Shown one piece after another: positions 1-7,273 of a stretch of 13,597 bases of DNA. Under the pieces are notes generated by a model. It was not told the origin of the DNA, made no database searches, and worked only from the letters and a program-made list of their open reading frames with translations. Every line of letters begins with the position of its first letter. The first letter of the stretch is position 1. A program made the translations under genes and the position numbers. The DNA comes from Williamwhitmania sp035530955 (lineage in GTDB: Bacteria > Bacteroidota > Bacteroidia > Bacteroidales > Williamwhitmaniaceae): contig DATKTT010000111.1 in assembly GCA_035530955.1 (NCBI GenBank), positions 1-13,597 on the forward strand, written 5' to 3'.

Positions 1-17
1 TATTCATTATAAGCTAC

Positions 18-25
18 TAACTTTG
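18..25 (+). promoter_or_regulatory. Bacteroidota -7 promoter element
   Basis: TAACTTTG is an exact match to the TAnnTTTG consensus of the Bacteroidota primary sigma factor. It lies 19 bases before the GH130 start codon, which would give a leader of roughly 12 nucleotides. The -33 box would fall outside the window, so the promoter cannot be checked fully. Confidence 0.45.
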
Positions 26-44
26 GAAAAAATTAATAAGGACT

Positions 45-1520
45 ATGCAAGCTGCCGTAAGTAGGAAAAATATAAGGTTTCTTCCAGATTCATCCAGAGT
101 AATCGCGCGTGTTTTATATACAACCGACGAAAGAGCAATAGGTATTATACAATCGGTAGTGGGCCTGACGGAGAATGAAGCACATTTGAGCTTAAGTCAG
201 GTAATGAGAGATTATTCATTGCGACATCGTAATGTCACAGCAATCTTTGAAAGGCATTTTAACAATATTGCCCATTTGTTTGCGCAGGTAAAGACCAATC
301 CTGACTCGCTCGATTATAACCGAAAATTGCTAATTGGGGCCTACTTTACAATGGAGTATGCAGTTGATTCCGCAGCCCTTTTTAATCCTTCCATAGTTGA
401 ACATCCCGATCAGTCGGGGATAAGACTGGGTGAAACAAGGGTAATAATAAGCTTAAGGGCTACCGGAGAAGGACACATTTCGTCAATCGTATTCCGAACC
501 GGAATTCTAGACATAAATAGCAATCTTACCATTGAACCGGTTGGAAAAATGCTGGAGGAGGCTCAAAATATCCAACGCCATTTCTACAATAAAAAATCGT
601 TTACCGTTAAGTTGGAAGAGATGGACTTTCATTCCATTGTGCCTCCCGGATTGATACTCGATAAGCTAAACGATACTTTTACCTATGAAGACCTCAGAAA
701 ATGTGTTGAAGAGGTAAGAAGTAGCCTTCATTTGGCTGCTGACAAGGAGCTATTGATTAACCAAATAATGTGGCTGGCCTCCTCGCATTACGAAATACAG
801 TTTTCACTAGACACAAACATCTCGGAAAGGGTGATTTTTCCGGTTGCGATAAATGAAAAGAATGGTATTGAAGATGCCCGTTTCGTCAAGTTTACCGATG
901 ATAATGGTGAAACGAAATACTATGCCACCTACACGGCATACAATGGCAGTACCATATTGCCAAAGCTACTCGACACCAACGATTTTTACCATTTCAAAAG
1001 TTTGCCTGTTTATGGTGAAATTGCTCAGAATAAGGGAATGGCCATGTTTCCCAGAAAAATAGGCGGTAAGTATGCTATGCTTTGCCGGCTCGATGGATTC
1101 AATAATTACATTGCCTTTTCGGATAATATAAATATTTGGCGTGAAGCAAAGCTAATACAGCAGCCAAAATTCCCCTGGGAATTGGTACAAATTGGGAACT
1201 GTGGTTCTCCCATCGAAACGGAGGAGGGATGGCTGGTGATCACCCACGGCGTTGGCCCAATGCGTGAGTATGCTATAGGGGCATCGCTGTTCGATCTTCA
1301 AAACCCTGAAGTTGAAATAGGAAGGTTAAGCCATCCGTTATTGGCTGCCAATGCAGAGGAGAGAGAAGGCTATGTGCCTAACGTTGTATATTCGTGTGGG
1401 TCGATGATCCATAACGAGAACCTGATCTTACCCTATGCAATGTCCGATTATGCATCCACCTATGCCACGGTCAATTTAAGGGAGCTGTTGAATGAATTAA
1501 AAAACTCAGAGAAGGCTTAA
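45..1520 (+). CDS. GH130-family glycoside phosphorylase/hydrolase
   Basis: 491-residue protein with the marks of glycoside hydrolase family 130, whose members phosphorolyse (or less often hydrolyse) beta-mannosides in the cytoplasm. About 190 N-terminal residues form an extension, followed by the five-bladed beta-propeller. GIEDAR (residues about 274-279) carries the Asp expected to be the proton donor. Further propeller landmarks are KGMAMFPRKI (about 330-339) and the GNCGSPIETEEGWLVITHGVG stretch around 383-404, with a late Tyr/Asp-rich blade near 441-470. No signal peptide is visible. The long N-terminal extension resembles the less-studied GH130_3-like proteins rather than the short mannosylglucose phosphorylases, so the exact substrate cannot be given. 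The ATG at 45 is chosen because a TAnnTTTG element lies just upstream and no longer start fits in the window. It converges on a glycosyltransferase with a 4-base overlap of stop codons, suggesting both handle the same glycan. Confidence 0.85.
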   Translation: MQAAVSRKNIRFLPDSSRVIARVLYTTDERAIGIIQSVVGLTENEAHLSLSQVMRDYSLRHRNVTAIFERHFNNIAHLFAQVKTNPDSLDYNRKLLIGAYFTMEYAVDSAALFNPSIVEHPDQSGIRLGETRVIISLRATGEGHISSIVFRTGILDINSNLTIEPVGKMLEEAQNIQRHFYNKKSFTVKLEEMDFHSIVPPGLILDKLNDTFTYEDLRKCVEEVRSSLHLAADKELLINQIMWLASSHYEIQFSLDTNISERVIFPVAINEKNGIEDARFVKFTDDNGETKYYATYTAYNGSTILPKLLDTNDFYHFKSLPVYGEIAQNKGMAMFPRKIGGKYAMLCRLDGFNNYIAFSDNINIWREAKLIQQPKFPWELVQIGNCGSPIETEEGWLVITHGVGPMREYAIGASLFDLQNPEVEIGRLSHPLLAANAEEREGYVPNVVYSCGSMIHNENLILPYAMSDYASTYATVNLRELLNELKNSEKA

Positions 1521-3751
1521 TCTGCCTTATTAAATTCTTCGTGGGCCTGTAAAACAGTCAAATAAGAGATCAAATAGGCCAGCGTGCTTTCGGCTCCCTG
1601 GTTGCGGTTAACACCATTTTTATCGAAACCATCGTAGCAGCCATTGGTTTCAAAGTCGTAGAGGTTCACCTTTAAATCATTTTCGCCTATAAACCATAAG
1701 AAGCAAGTATATAGCTTACTGATATACTCTTTATCCATGGTTATATGAAAGGCCTGATGATACATTAAAACCATTGCCATTGCATCAACTGGTTGCTGTG
1801 AGAAAATAGACCGTTCGCCATCTTTTCGATACCAATTTTCGTTACCTACAATTGATAGGTAGTTGTCCTTCAACGTCACTTTTGTTAGGAAATTCATCGA
1901 TTCGATAGCCGTCTTTTTTATCTTTTCATCGTTCAGTATTTCCACTGCATGTAGAAGGGCCAAAGGCAAAATTCCATTATCATACGAAAGTAGCAGTTCA
2001 AACCATTGCCAGTCGGGCGTGCTATTTTCATCATAGTGCTTTAACAGTATGTTGACGAGATATCTCAACTTCTCTATCATATTCTCATCGGCCGGGGCGC
2101 TCTTAAGATAGTAGCAAATACCAATGATAGTGTTGGCAATGCTTCGGATGGATTTTAGCTTTTCAAAATTTGGTGCGGCATTAAAAAATATCTGCTGTCC
2201 TGCCTGGTAAAAGGCATTGTTAGGTGCATTGCCCAACAAAAACCCTAGGGCCCAAATGGTGCGGCCAAAGGAATCTTCGGAACCAACCTCATCCAAAAAG
2301 TTTCGGCTGAAACTTAGAAAGTTTCGGAAGGTGCCATTGGGGTTTTGCATGTAATGGATGTAGCTCAAATAGATGGTTGACAACTCAAGAGCCCGTTGTT
2401 TTTTCATTTGCCAGTAGTCCATAATCACCATCAGTAAAGCCCGGGCATTATCATCCATGCAGTAGCCTTCCTTTAAATTAGGAATACCAAATTTAGCATG
2501 TTGGATGATGCCTGTATCATCTGTCATCCGATTGATGTGGTTGAGTGAGAAAGGGGGTAAAACCAAAAGATCCAGCTCACCATCTGCTTTTTCAACCACC
2601 TTGGGTTCATCTTTTACGATATCTTCAGCAGCCTTCAGGTATTTCTCTCCCGTTTTTGGCCAGGTAATGCCTAATCCATATTTGTAGGCATTCTGTTTCA
2701 TCGCCTTTAATTCGTTGGGCTTATCAAAAAGCTCTGTCAATATTGTTGAAAGGCTATTGTAATCGCCAAAATCAAAGAGTCGTCCCCTTCCTTTGGCCAA
2801 CAATTCTGTGGCATGCCAATAGGGAGTAGAAACCACACCTGCACCAATTCCCACTGCATAGGAGAGGGTACCGCTGGTTATTTGAGCCTCATTCAAATAG
2901 GGTGTAATATAAATATCGCACGCATAGAGATATTTAAACAAATCTTGTTCGTCCAGAAATTTATTAAGAAATACCACGTTCTTTTCCACCTGGAGGCTTT
3001 TTGCAAGACGCATCAAGTAAATTCGGTATTCTTCACCCGATTCGCGCACTACATTAGGATGGGTTTTGCCCAAAATGATATAGAGCACTTCGGGATGTTT
3101 TTCAACAATTGCCGGCAATGCTTTGATAACTGTTTCTATTCCTTTATTCCGACCTACAAAACCAAAAGTAAGCAACACCTTCTTTTTTTCGAGCTTGAAC
3201 TCCTTGCGGCATTTTTCCGGACTAAAATGAATGTCGGGAACGCCATGTTCAAACAGGGCAATTTTTTCCTTAGGCACATTGTAAATCTCCACCAGAAACT
3301 CGATGGCCTTATGGCTCATTACCACCACTTTGTCTGCCATTTTGCATATCTCTTGCATAATGGTTTTTTGGCTAATGGAGGGAGTTTTTAGTATGGTATG
3401 CAGGGTGACGATGAGCGGTATTTTTAGCTTATGTAGTAAGGGAAGCACATACTTTCCGTCCTGGCCACCAAAAATACCAAACTCATGCTGAAGGATACAA
3501 ACATCGGAACCGCTCAAATTGATGTATTCTACGGCCTCCAAATAGTCTATTTGATTATCTTGCCGTATGACGAGCTTTACCTCTTCTGGGTAATCGTACG
3601 TGAGATCGTGGTCGCTTATGGCAACAACGAAGCCCTCATTCCCTTTTTTTCTGCTTTTATCGTTGTTCAATATAGCCTTAAAGAGGTTGTTGGTGAAGGT
3701 GCCAATACCGCATTCTCGTGGAGGGTAGGTGGCTATAAATGCAATTTTCAT
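1517..3751 (-). CDS. GT4-family glycosyltransferase fused to a C-terminal helical glycosidase-like domain
   Basis: 744 residues. Residues 1-380 form a GT-B glycosyltransferase of family 4: the N-terminal Rossmann start with the GIGTF loop (about 15-19), FGFVGRNKGIETVI (about 197-209) opening the second Rossmann domain, and the sugar-nucleotide binding region YITPYLNEAQITSGTLSYAVG around 281-301. Residues about 395-744 are a separate, mostly helical region with YCMDDNARALL (about 430-440) and repeated aromatic/Asp-rich helices, like an alpha/alpha-toroid found in glycosidases and epimerases. The fusion suggests one polypeptide that both adds and trims or grips a sugar, acting on the cytosolic side (no signal peptide or membrane segment seen). 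Donor and acceptor cannot be read from the sequence. It faces the GH130 gene tail to tail; pairing of GT4 and GH130 genes points to mannoside-type glycan metabolism. Start is the ATG at 3751, giving the usual MKIAFIATYPP beginning of GT4 enzymes. Confidence 0.85.
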   Translation of the reverse strand: MKIAFIATYPPRECGIGTFTNNLFKAILNNDKSRKKGNEGFVVAISDHDLTYDYPEEVKLVIRQDNQIDYLEAVEYINLSGSDVCILQHEFGIFGGQDGKYVLPLLHKLKIPLIVTLHTILKTPSISQKTIMQEICKMADKVVVMSHKAIEFLVEIYNVPKEKIALFEHGVPDIHFSPEKCRKEFKLEKKKVLLTFGFVGRNKGIETVIKALPAIVEKHPEVLYIILGKTHPNVVRESGEEYRIYLMRLAKSLQVEKNVVFLNKFLDEQDLFKYLYACDIYITPYLNEAQITSGTLSYAVGIGAGVVSTPYWHATELLAKGRGRLFDFGDYNSLSTILTELFDKPNELKAMKQNAYKYGLGITWPKTGEKYLKAAEDIVKDEPKVVEKADGELDLLVLPPFSLNHINRMTDDTGIIQHAKFGIPNLKEGYCMDDNARALLMVIMDYWQMKKQRALELSTIYLSYIHYMQNPNGTFRNFLSFSRNFLDEVGSEDSFGRTIWALGFLLGNAPNNAFYQAGQQIFFNAAPNFEKLKSIRSIANTIIGICYYLKSAPADENMIEKLRYLVNILLKHYDENSTPDWQWFELLLSYDNGILPLALLHAVEILNDEKIKKTAIESMNFLTKVTLKDNYLSIVGNENWYRKDGERSIFSQQPVDAMAMVLMYHQAFHITMDKEYISKLYTCFLWFIGENDLKVNLYDFETNGCYDGFDKNGVNRNQGAESTLAYLISYLTVLQAHEEFNKAD

Positions 3752-4254
3752 ACGCTGTAGTTTGTTTTCATTCTGGTTTCATTCTGTTGCTATGCTTTTC
3801 GCGGCTTAGCAGCTCTTTTTCTCTTACAGTTTTTTTCTGGGCGATTTGGTCGTTAATAACTTCTGAATCTTATTTTTTACACACAATTTTATATTTCTCT
3901 AAAGGTACTATAATATTCGCGTTTTATGTCAGTAAGGTTTTTGCCATATATACGCTTGGAACTATTGCGGTACACCGATTAAGATAGCGATGAGGTTACT
4001 TGGCGTCTTCGTGTCTTGGTGGCAATATATCAGCCACAAACCTGCCAACCAGTAGGCTGGGGCAACAAATGCACATAGAATTCACTAAGAAGTTTATCTT
4101 CAATGCCGTTCAAATTTATGTATCGCAAATCTATTTGGACCTTACTTGTAACAACTACAGTCAAAATTAGTTCCCTGAAGAAAGGCCAAGTACTGGTTTA
4201 TTACGGCTACTATTCTTAAATTTGCCTGAGTTTTTTTGGTAATGCGCTCTGCTT
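3752..4254. other. 503-base intergenic region between divergent genes
   Basis: No convincing gene lies here; the short open frames have no recognisable protein features. It holds the divergent upstream regions of the glycosyltransferase (leftward) and the TSUP permease (rightward). A short tandem repeat of TTTCATTCTG occurs at 3766-3775 and 3777-3786. A phrase of the type 'gcgtcttcgtgtcttggt' at 4003-4020 resembles short repeats I associate with intergenic DNA of many bacteria. A -7 element for the permease is at 4217-4224. Nothing else stands out. Confidence 0.6.
4217..4224 (+). promoter_or_regulatory. Bacteroidota -7 promoter element for the TSUP operon
   Basis: TAAATTTG matches TAnnTTTG exactly and sits 30 bases before the permease ATG, giving a predicted leader of about 25 nucleotides. 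No clear TTG -33 box is seen at the usual distance, so the call rests on the -7 box and its position. Confidence 0.5.
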
Positions 4255-5091
4255 ATGCCACACATCGATAATCTACTCTTTTCGCTCCTGATCTACATTG
4301 GCTCCTTTTTTGCCGGGCTGCTAGGTTCGCTAACCGGTCTCGGCGGGGGAGTGGTGGTGGTTCCCATGCTTACGGTGCTTTTTGGCGTGGATATTCACTT
4401 TGCAGCGGGTGCATCGCTCATCTCAGTTATTGCCACCTCATCGGGCTCGGCCTCCGCCTACGTTAAGGAGGGCTACTCGAACATCCGCATTGGCATGTTT
4501 TTGGAGATGGCCACAACCATAGGCGCGGTTGCTGGAGCCATGGTAGCCGGAATACTCTCCGCCAATGCTATTTCAATCATTTTTGCAGGAATCCTTGTAT
4601 ACTCTGCATTTTCATCCATTCTTAGAAGAAAGGGAAATGTTACCTATTCCGATGAGGATAAGTATGCTAAGCTACTAAAGCTAAAAGGCGAGTATCCCAC
4701 AGGTAATGGAATGGAGCGCTACTCGGTGCGGAATGTTCCTTTTGGGTTTGGCCTTTCCAGCTTGGCAGGTGTAATGTCGGGATTGCTGGGAATAGGCGGG
4801 GGTGCCATAAAGGTAATAGCCATGGATCGGATTATGAAAATTCCGTTCAAGGTATCCACCACCACCAGCAACTTCATGATTGGGGTAACCGCTGCGGCAA
4901 GTGCCGGCATCTACCTCAAAAATGGGTTTATCCATGCTGCCCTTGTAATGCCGGTAATGTTGGGCGTGTTAACCGGAGCCTTTCTGGGAGCCAAGGTGCT
5001 AACCACCGCTTCTTCCAAGACCTTAAAAGCTGTATTTACGGTAATTATCCTAGTGCTTGCCTTCGAAATGCTTAAAAACGGACTGAAATGA
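4255..5091 (+). CDS. TauE/SafE (TSUP) family membrane permease
   Basis: 278-residue inner-membrane protein made of many hydrophobic helices, of the usual length for the TSUP/TauE/SafE family, whose characterised members export or import small sulfur-containing or organic anions. The internal duplication typical of the family is visible: GSLTGLGGGVVVVPML near residues 24-39 and SGLLGIGGGAIKV near 175-187 are the two Gly-rich half-repeats, separated by a polar cytoplasmic stretch with RRKGNVTYSDEDKYAKL. The substrate cannot be told from sequence. The stop overlaps the start of the DUF1634 gene (ATGA), so the two are co-translated; TSUP plus DUF1634 is a common pair in bacteria and archaea, suggesting that DUF1634 is a subunit or helper. 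Codon use and GC content (one 60-base line counted at about 47%) match the other chromosomal genes and differ from the AT-rich island downstream. Confidence 0.88.
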   Translation: MPHIDNLLFSLLIYIGSFFAGLLGSLTGLGGGVVVVPMLTVLFGVDIHFAAGASLISVIATSSGSASAYVKEGYSNIRIGMFLEMATTIGAVAGAMVAGILSANAISIIFAGILVYSAFSSILRRKGNVTYSDEDKYAKLLKLKGEYPTGNGMERYSVRNVPFGFGLSSLAGVMSGLLGIGGGAIKVIAMDRIMKIPFKVSTTTSNFMIGVTAAASAGIYLKNGFIHAALVMPVMLGVLTGAFLGAKVLTTASSKTLKAVFTVIILVLAFEMLKNGLK

Positions 5092-5477
5092 GTAAGCCAC
5101 AAGGTAAAGCCAACGATCTGGATAAGAGCATCGAAATTGCGCTGGGCAACCTGCTCCGTGTTGGCGTGATTGCTGCCGGTGCTGTGGTTATTATCGGTGC
5201 CATCTTCTTTTTGGCAAGGCACGGAACGGAGATTCCCAGCTACCATATTTTTAAGGCCGACCCCTTCAACTTTTCCGACTTTCGGGATTTGCTCAACGGT
5301 GTAATAGCACTCCGGTCCGTCTCCATAATGGAACTTGGGGTATTGCTGCTCATTGCCACGCCCATTATCAGGGTTCTCTTTTCTGTATTTGCCTTTATCT
5401 ATGAGAAAGATTACATGTATGTTGCCTTTACTCTCATTGTTCTCTTCGTTTTAATTTACAGCTTTTTGCCACGTTAG
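5088..5477 (+). CDS. DUF1634 membrane protein, partner of the TSUP permease
   Basis: 129 residues with three predicted transmembrane helices (about 20-43, 78-101 and 107-126), matching the DUF1634 family both in size and in its position directly after a TauE/SafE permease. The start ATG overlaps the permease stop by 4 bases. The function is unknown; context suggests a subunit of the transporter. The last 72 codons are unusual: the stretch from 5261 to the stop is duplicated, with 12 substitutions, at 9446-9662 on the far side of a 4-kb AT-rich island. The island appears to have entered this gene. The 3' end now joined to the gene is therefore probably island-borne and the displaced native end is the copy at 9446, although the reverse cannot be excluded from one sequence. 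The reading frame is intact and the protein should be functional. Confidence 0.85.
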   Translation: MSKPQGKANDLDKSIEIALGNLLRVGVIAAGAVVIIGAIFFLARHGTEIPSYHIFKADPFNFSDFRDLLNGVIALRSVSIMELGVLLLIATPIIRVLFSVFAFIYEKDYMYVAFTLIVLFVLIYSFLPR

Positions 5478-5479
5478 GT
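5261..5479 (+). repeat. Left 219-base direct repeat (DUF1634 3' end)
   Basis: Matches 9446-9664 without gaps and with 12 mismatches (about 94.5% identity). The first 45 bases (5261-5305) are identical in both copies. Identity stops sharply at 5260/9445 and again at 5480/9665, so the repeat covers the last 72 codons of DUF1634 plus two bases past the stop. The repeat period is 4185 bases. Confidence 0.95.
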
Positions 5480-5565
5480 TCTGATAAAAAGACAACCACA
5501 ATGCTTGAGGGTAAGGTGAAAATTAGGGAGGTAATAGGGCGATATGAATAGTCCTATCTCAGGAT

Positions 5566-5609
5566 AACCATTAAAGGGGTCAACCTTAAATGTCGACTCT
5601 TTAATGGTT
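5566..5609. other. Long stem-loop downstream of the UDG-like gene
   Basis: AACCATTAAAG (5566-5576) pairs perfectly with CTTTAATGGTT (5599-5609), an 11-base stem. Inside the 22-base loop GTC (5579-5581) can pair with GAC (5595-5597). It lies 36-79 bases beyond the stop of the leftward UDG-like gene and about 90 bases inside the island's left edge. No U-run follows on either strand, so it is not a standard terminator; a structured 3' end or small RNA is possible. Confidence 0.5.
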
Positions 5610-5644
5610 TAATAGGTCTTGTAAGTGGCTTTATAGGCTTTAGA

Positions 5645-6379
5645 TTAGAAGGATTTTGTAAGCAATTTTCCTTCACTCTTATTTAAATGTTCTCTAATTA
5701 TTTTTCCTATCTCCTGAAGCATAGTATTTTCTACATTAGCACTTAGTTGGCGTGTATGAATCACTAGTTTACTATTTCCCTTATTATGATGAGTAAAGAA
5801 CCAATTCCCTTGAGAGAACAAATGTTTGCCTTTTTCGTCACCATCGTAGGTAACACTAAATATTTCATCAATCTCACGCAGCTCATCATTATTTTTGATG
5901 TAGTCAGAGCAAGCTAGAACGACTACCGGGAATTGCTGAATAAAATCTGAATTCTTAAATAATAGTTTGCGACCATTCAGCCCACTCTTGTTTGCATTTG
6001 TAGTGTTTTTGTTTGGATCATCATTAATTTCTGATGTAAAAACATTTTTAAGAAAATCAATTTTGAATGATTCTGATTTTTTTTCAAAAATGTAATCTGT
6101 CAATTTTTGATACTTGCTCCAAGTATTTTTCCCCCATCCTTTTTTTAAGGAATTATCTTCATTAACCGGATATTCAAGTATTTCACAAGTGTTACCCTCA
6201 ATATGTTTTAACCAAGATTCAGCATTTGACGAATACCATTTCATTGCCTCTTTATCATCTGTAGAAATAGCAGATTCTTTCCCAATAAATAAAATCTTGG
6301 CATTAGGATACCCCGTGCCGATAAAGTATTTATTTAGACCTTGTTCCACAAAAGTTTTAAATGCAATCGAGTAGTTCAT
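5645..6379 (-). CDS. Hypothetical protein, tentatively uracil-DNA-glycosylase-like fold
   Basis: 244 residues with no signal peptide or membrane segment. I do not recognise a characterised family with certainty. The layout recalls the uracil-DNA glycosylase superfamily: a first beta strand with a following loop, ILFIGKES (about 29-36), a central hydrophobic strand PVVVLACSDYI (about 151-161), and a late strand with a His, LVIHTRQLS (about 205-213), where UDG proteins place their second active-site motif (HPS-like). The classical GEAPG and NxxK motifs are not clearly present, so base-excision activity cannot be claimed; a nucleotide- or base-binding role is a fair guess. It is the last gene of the leftward cluster, 92 bases after the RT-like gene, and a TACTTTTG -7 element 26 bases upstream may allow separate transcription. 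Start is the ATG at 6379; no Shine-Dalgarno site is visible. Confidence 0.5.
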   Translation of the reverse strand: MNYSIAFKTFVEQGLNKYFIGTGYPNAKILFIGKESAISTDDKEAMKWYSSNAESWLKHIEGNTCEILEYPVNEDNSLKKGWGKNTWSKYQKLTDYIFEKKSESFKIDFLKNVFTSEINDDPNKNTTNANKSGLNGRKLLFKNSDFIQQFPVVVLACSDYIKNNDELREIDEIFSVTYDGDEKGKHLFSQGNWFFTHHNKGNSKLVIHTRQLSANVENTMLQEIGKIIREHLNKSEGKLLTKSF

Positions 6380-6404
6380 AATTGTAAATTTTAAATTGTA
6401 AAAT

Positions 6405-6412
6405 CAAAAGTA
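6405..6412 (-). promoter_or_regulatory. Possible -7 promoter element for the UDG-like gene
   Basis: On the minus strand TACTTTTG matches TAnnTTTG and lies 26 bases before the ATG at 6379, giving a short leader of about 20 nucleotides. The area is very AT-rich and no -33 box is clear, so chance occurrence is possible. Confidence 0.35.
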
Positions 6413-6471
6413 AACAAATAATTAATATCTTAAAGAGAATATACCTTTTGACCAGTTTTCGAAATAAACAT

Positions 6472-7239
6472 TTAGCTTTCTAAATTCTTGATGCAGTTAC
6501 TAATATTAAAAGATTCCACTTGATGTTCCCAATAATAGAGGCCGATATTTTCAAACGCCCTCGAAATGGAATTAAAGAAAAGTGTGTCGGGATAATGATT
6601 TCCTGAAAATGCTATTCTGTCAAGTTTTCGGGAATATTTATAACCATGCTTTTCCGCAATTGCAGATAGATTTCTATCTGTACTTAACATGACAATGTTT
6701 GAAGTTTGCATAGTTATTTTTTTGTTTTCATAAGTTAACAACAAAGCCATAGCACTGGCAGTTCCTTCTGACATTAGAAAGGGGTCTCGCATGAAGGATT
6801 TTTGGATTTCCAGCAATGTTATTGAACTATTAAAATCTTGGATTTTTAGTGCAATCAAAAGACCATTACCTCTATTGATTTTCGGCATTTCTGAGTAAGC
6901 CCAGTAGCTTTTCGATTTGGAATCGCAAATGTTTTTTGGCCGTTCATACCGGTAAACAGCATCAATGTAAATCTTTAGGTATTTGTATATAACATCTTTG
7001 AAAAATGTATCTTCATTAGATTTATTTTTGAGGGATTTTGCATTATTGCAGAATTTATCGAATTCCTTTTGGATTCCTTGGTCCTTCTTTTTTCTCAGAT
7101 AGCTTAACAGAGCATATTTCATCAAAGTTCTTACTTCAATGTTAAGCAAAGAGGCAAGTTGGCTTGTGTTTTTAATAGAAAGGAATTCTTCCCTTTTTCT
7201 AAAACTGTCGACCAGGCTATATAAATAAATTATATCCAT
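6472..7239 (-). CDS. Degenerate reverse-transcriptase-like protein lacking catalytic residues
   Basis: 255 residues. By eye it follows the retron/group-II-like reverse transcriptase fold. The N-terminal NTSQLASLLNI...L..Y helix pair (about 24-42) resembles the RT leader region. LKIQDFNSSIT (131-141) aligns with motif A (LDIKDFFPSIT), with Lys132 replacing the metal-binding Asp. AMALLLTYENKK (163-174) aligns with the stretch before motif B, whose LPQGxPTSP core is missing. SNIVMLSTDRNLSAIAEKHG (180-199) followed by YKYSR (200-204) aligns without gaps to the helix before motif C. YSRKLDRIAFSG (202-213) aligns with YTRYADDxTFSG, so YADD has become KLDR. The sequence ends soon after a motif-D-like helix; a thumb domain is short or absent. 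Polymerase activity is therefore unlikely, yet the frame is intact, which suggests a kept structural, RNA-binding or sensing role. It begins 34 bases after the DnaB-like ATPase gene and is probably co-transcribed. Alternatives: a decaying RT gene, or chance similarity. Confidence 0.65.
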   Translation of the reverse strand: MDIIYLYSLVDSFRKREEFLSIKNTSQLASLLNIEVRTLMKYALLSYLRKKKDQGIQKEFDKFCNNAKSLKNKSNEDTFFKDVIYKYLKIYIDAVYRYERPKNICDSKSKSYWAYSEMPKINRGNGLLIALKIQDFNSSITLLEIQKSFMRDPFLMSEGTASAMALLLTYENKKITMQTSNIVMLSTDRNLSAIAEKHGYKYSRKLDRIAFSGNHYPDTLFFNSISRAFENIGLYYWEHQVESFNISNCIKNLES

Positions 7240-7273
7240 TGGTATATTATGTATTAGTTTGTTTAATGTAGTC

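Noticed and set aside
2813..3391. 192-codon plus-strand open frame within the glycosyltransferase gene
   Set aside because: It is antisense to a well-recognised GT4 coding region and has no protein features of its own.
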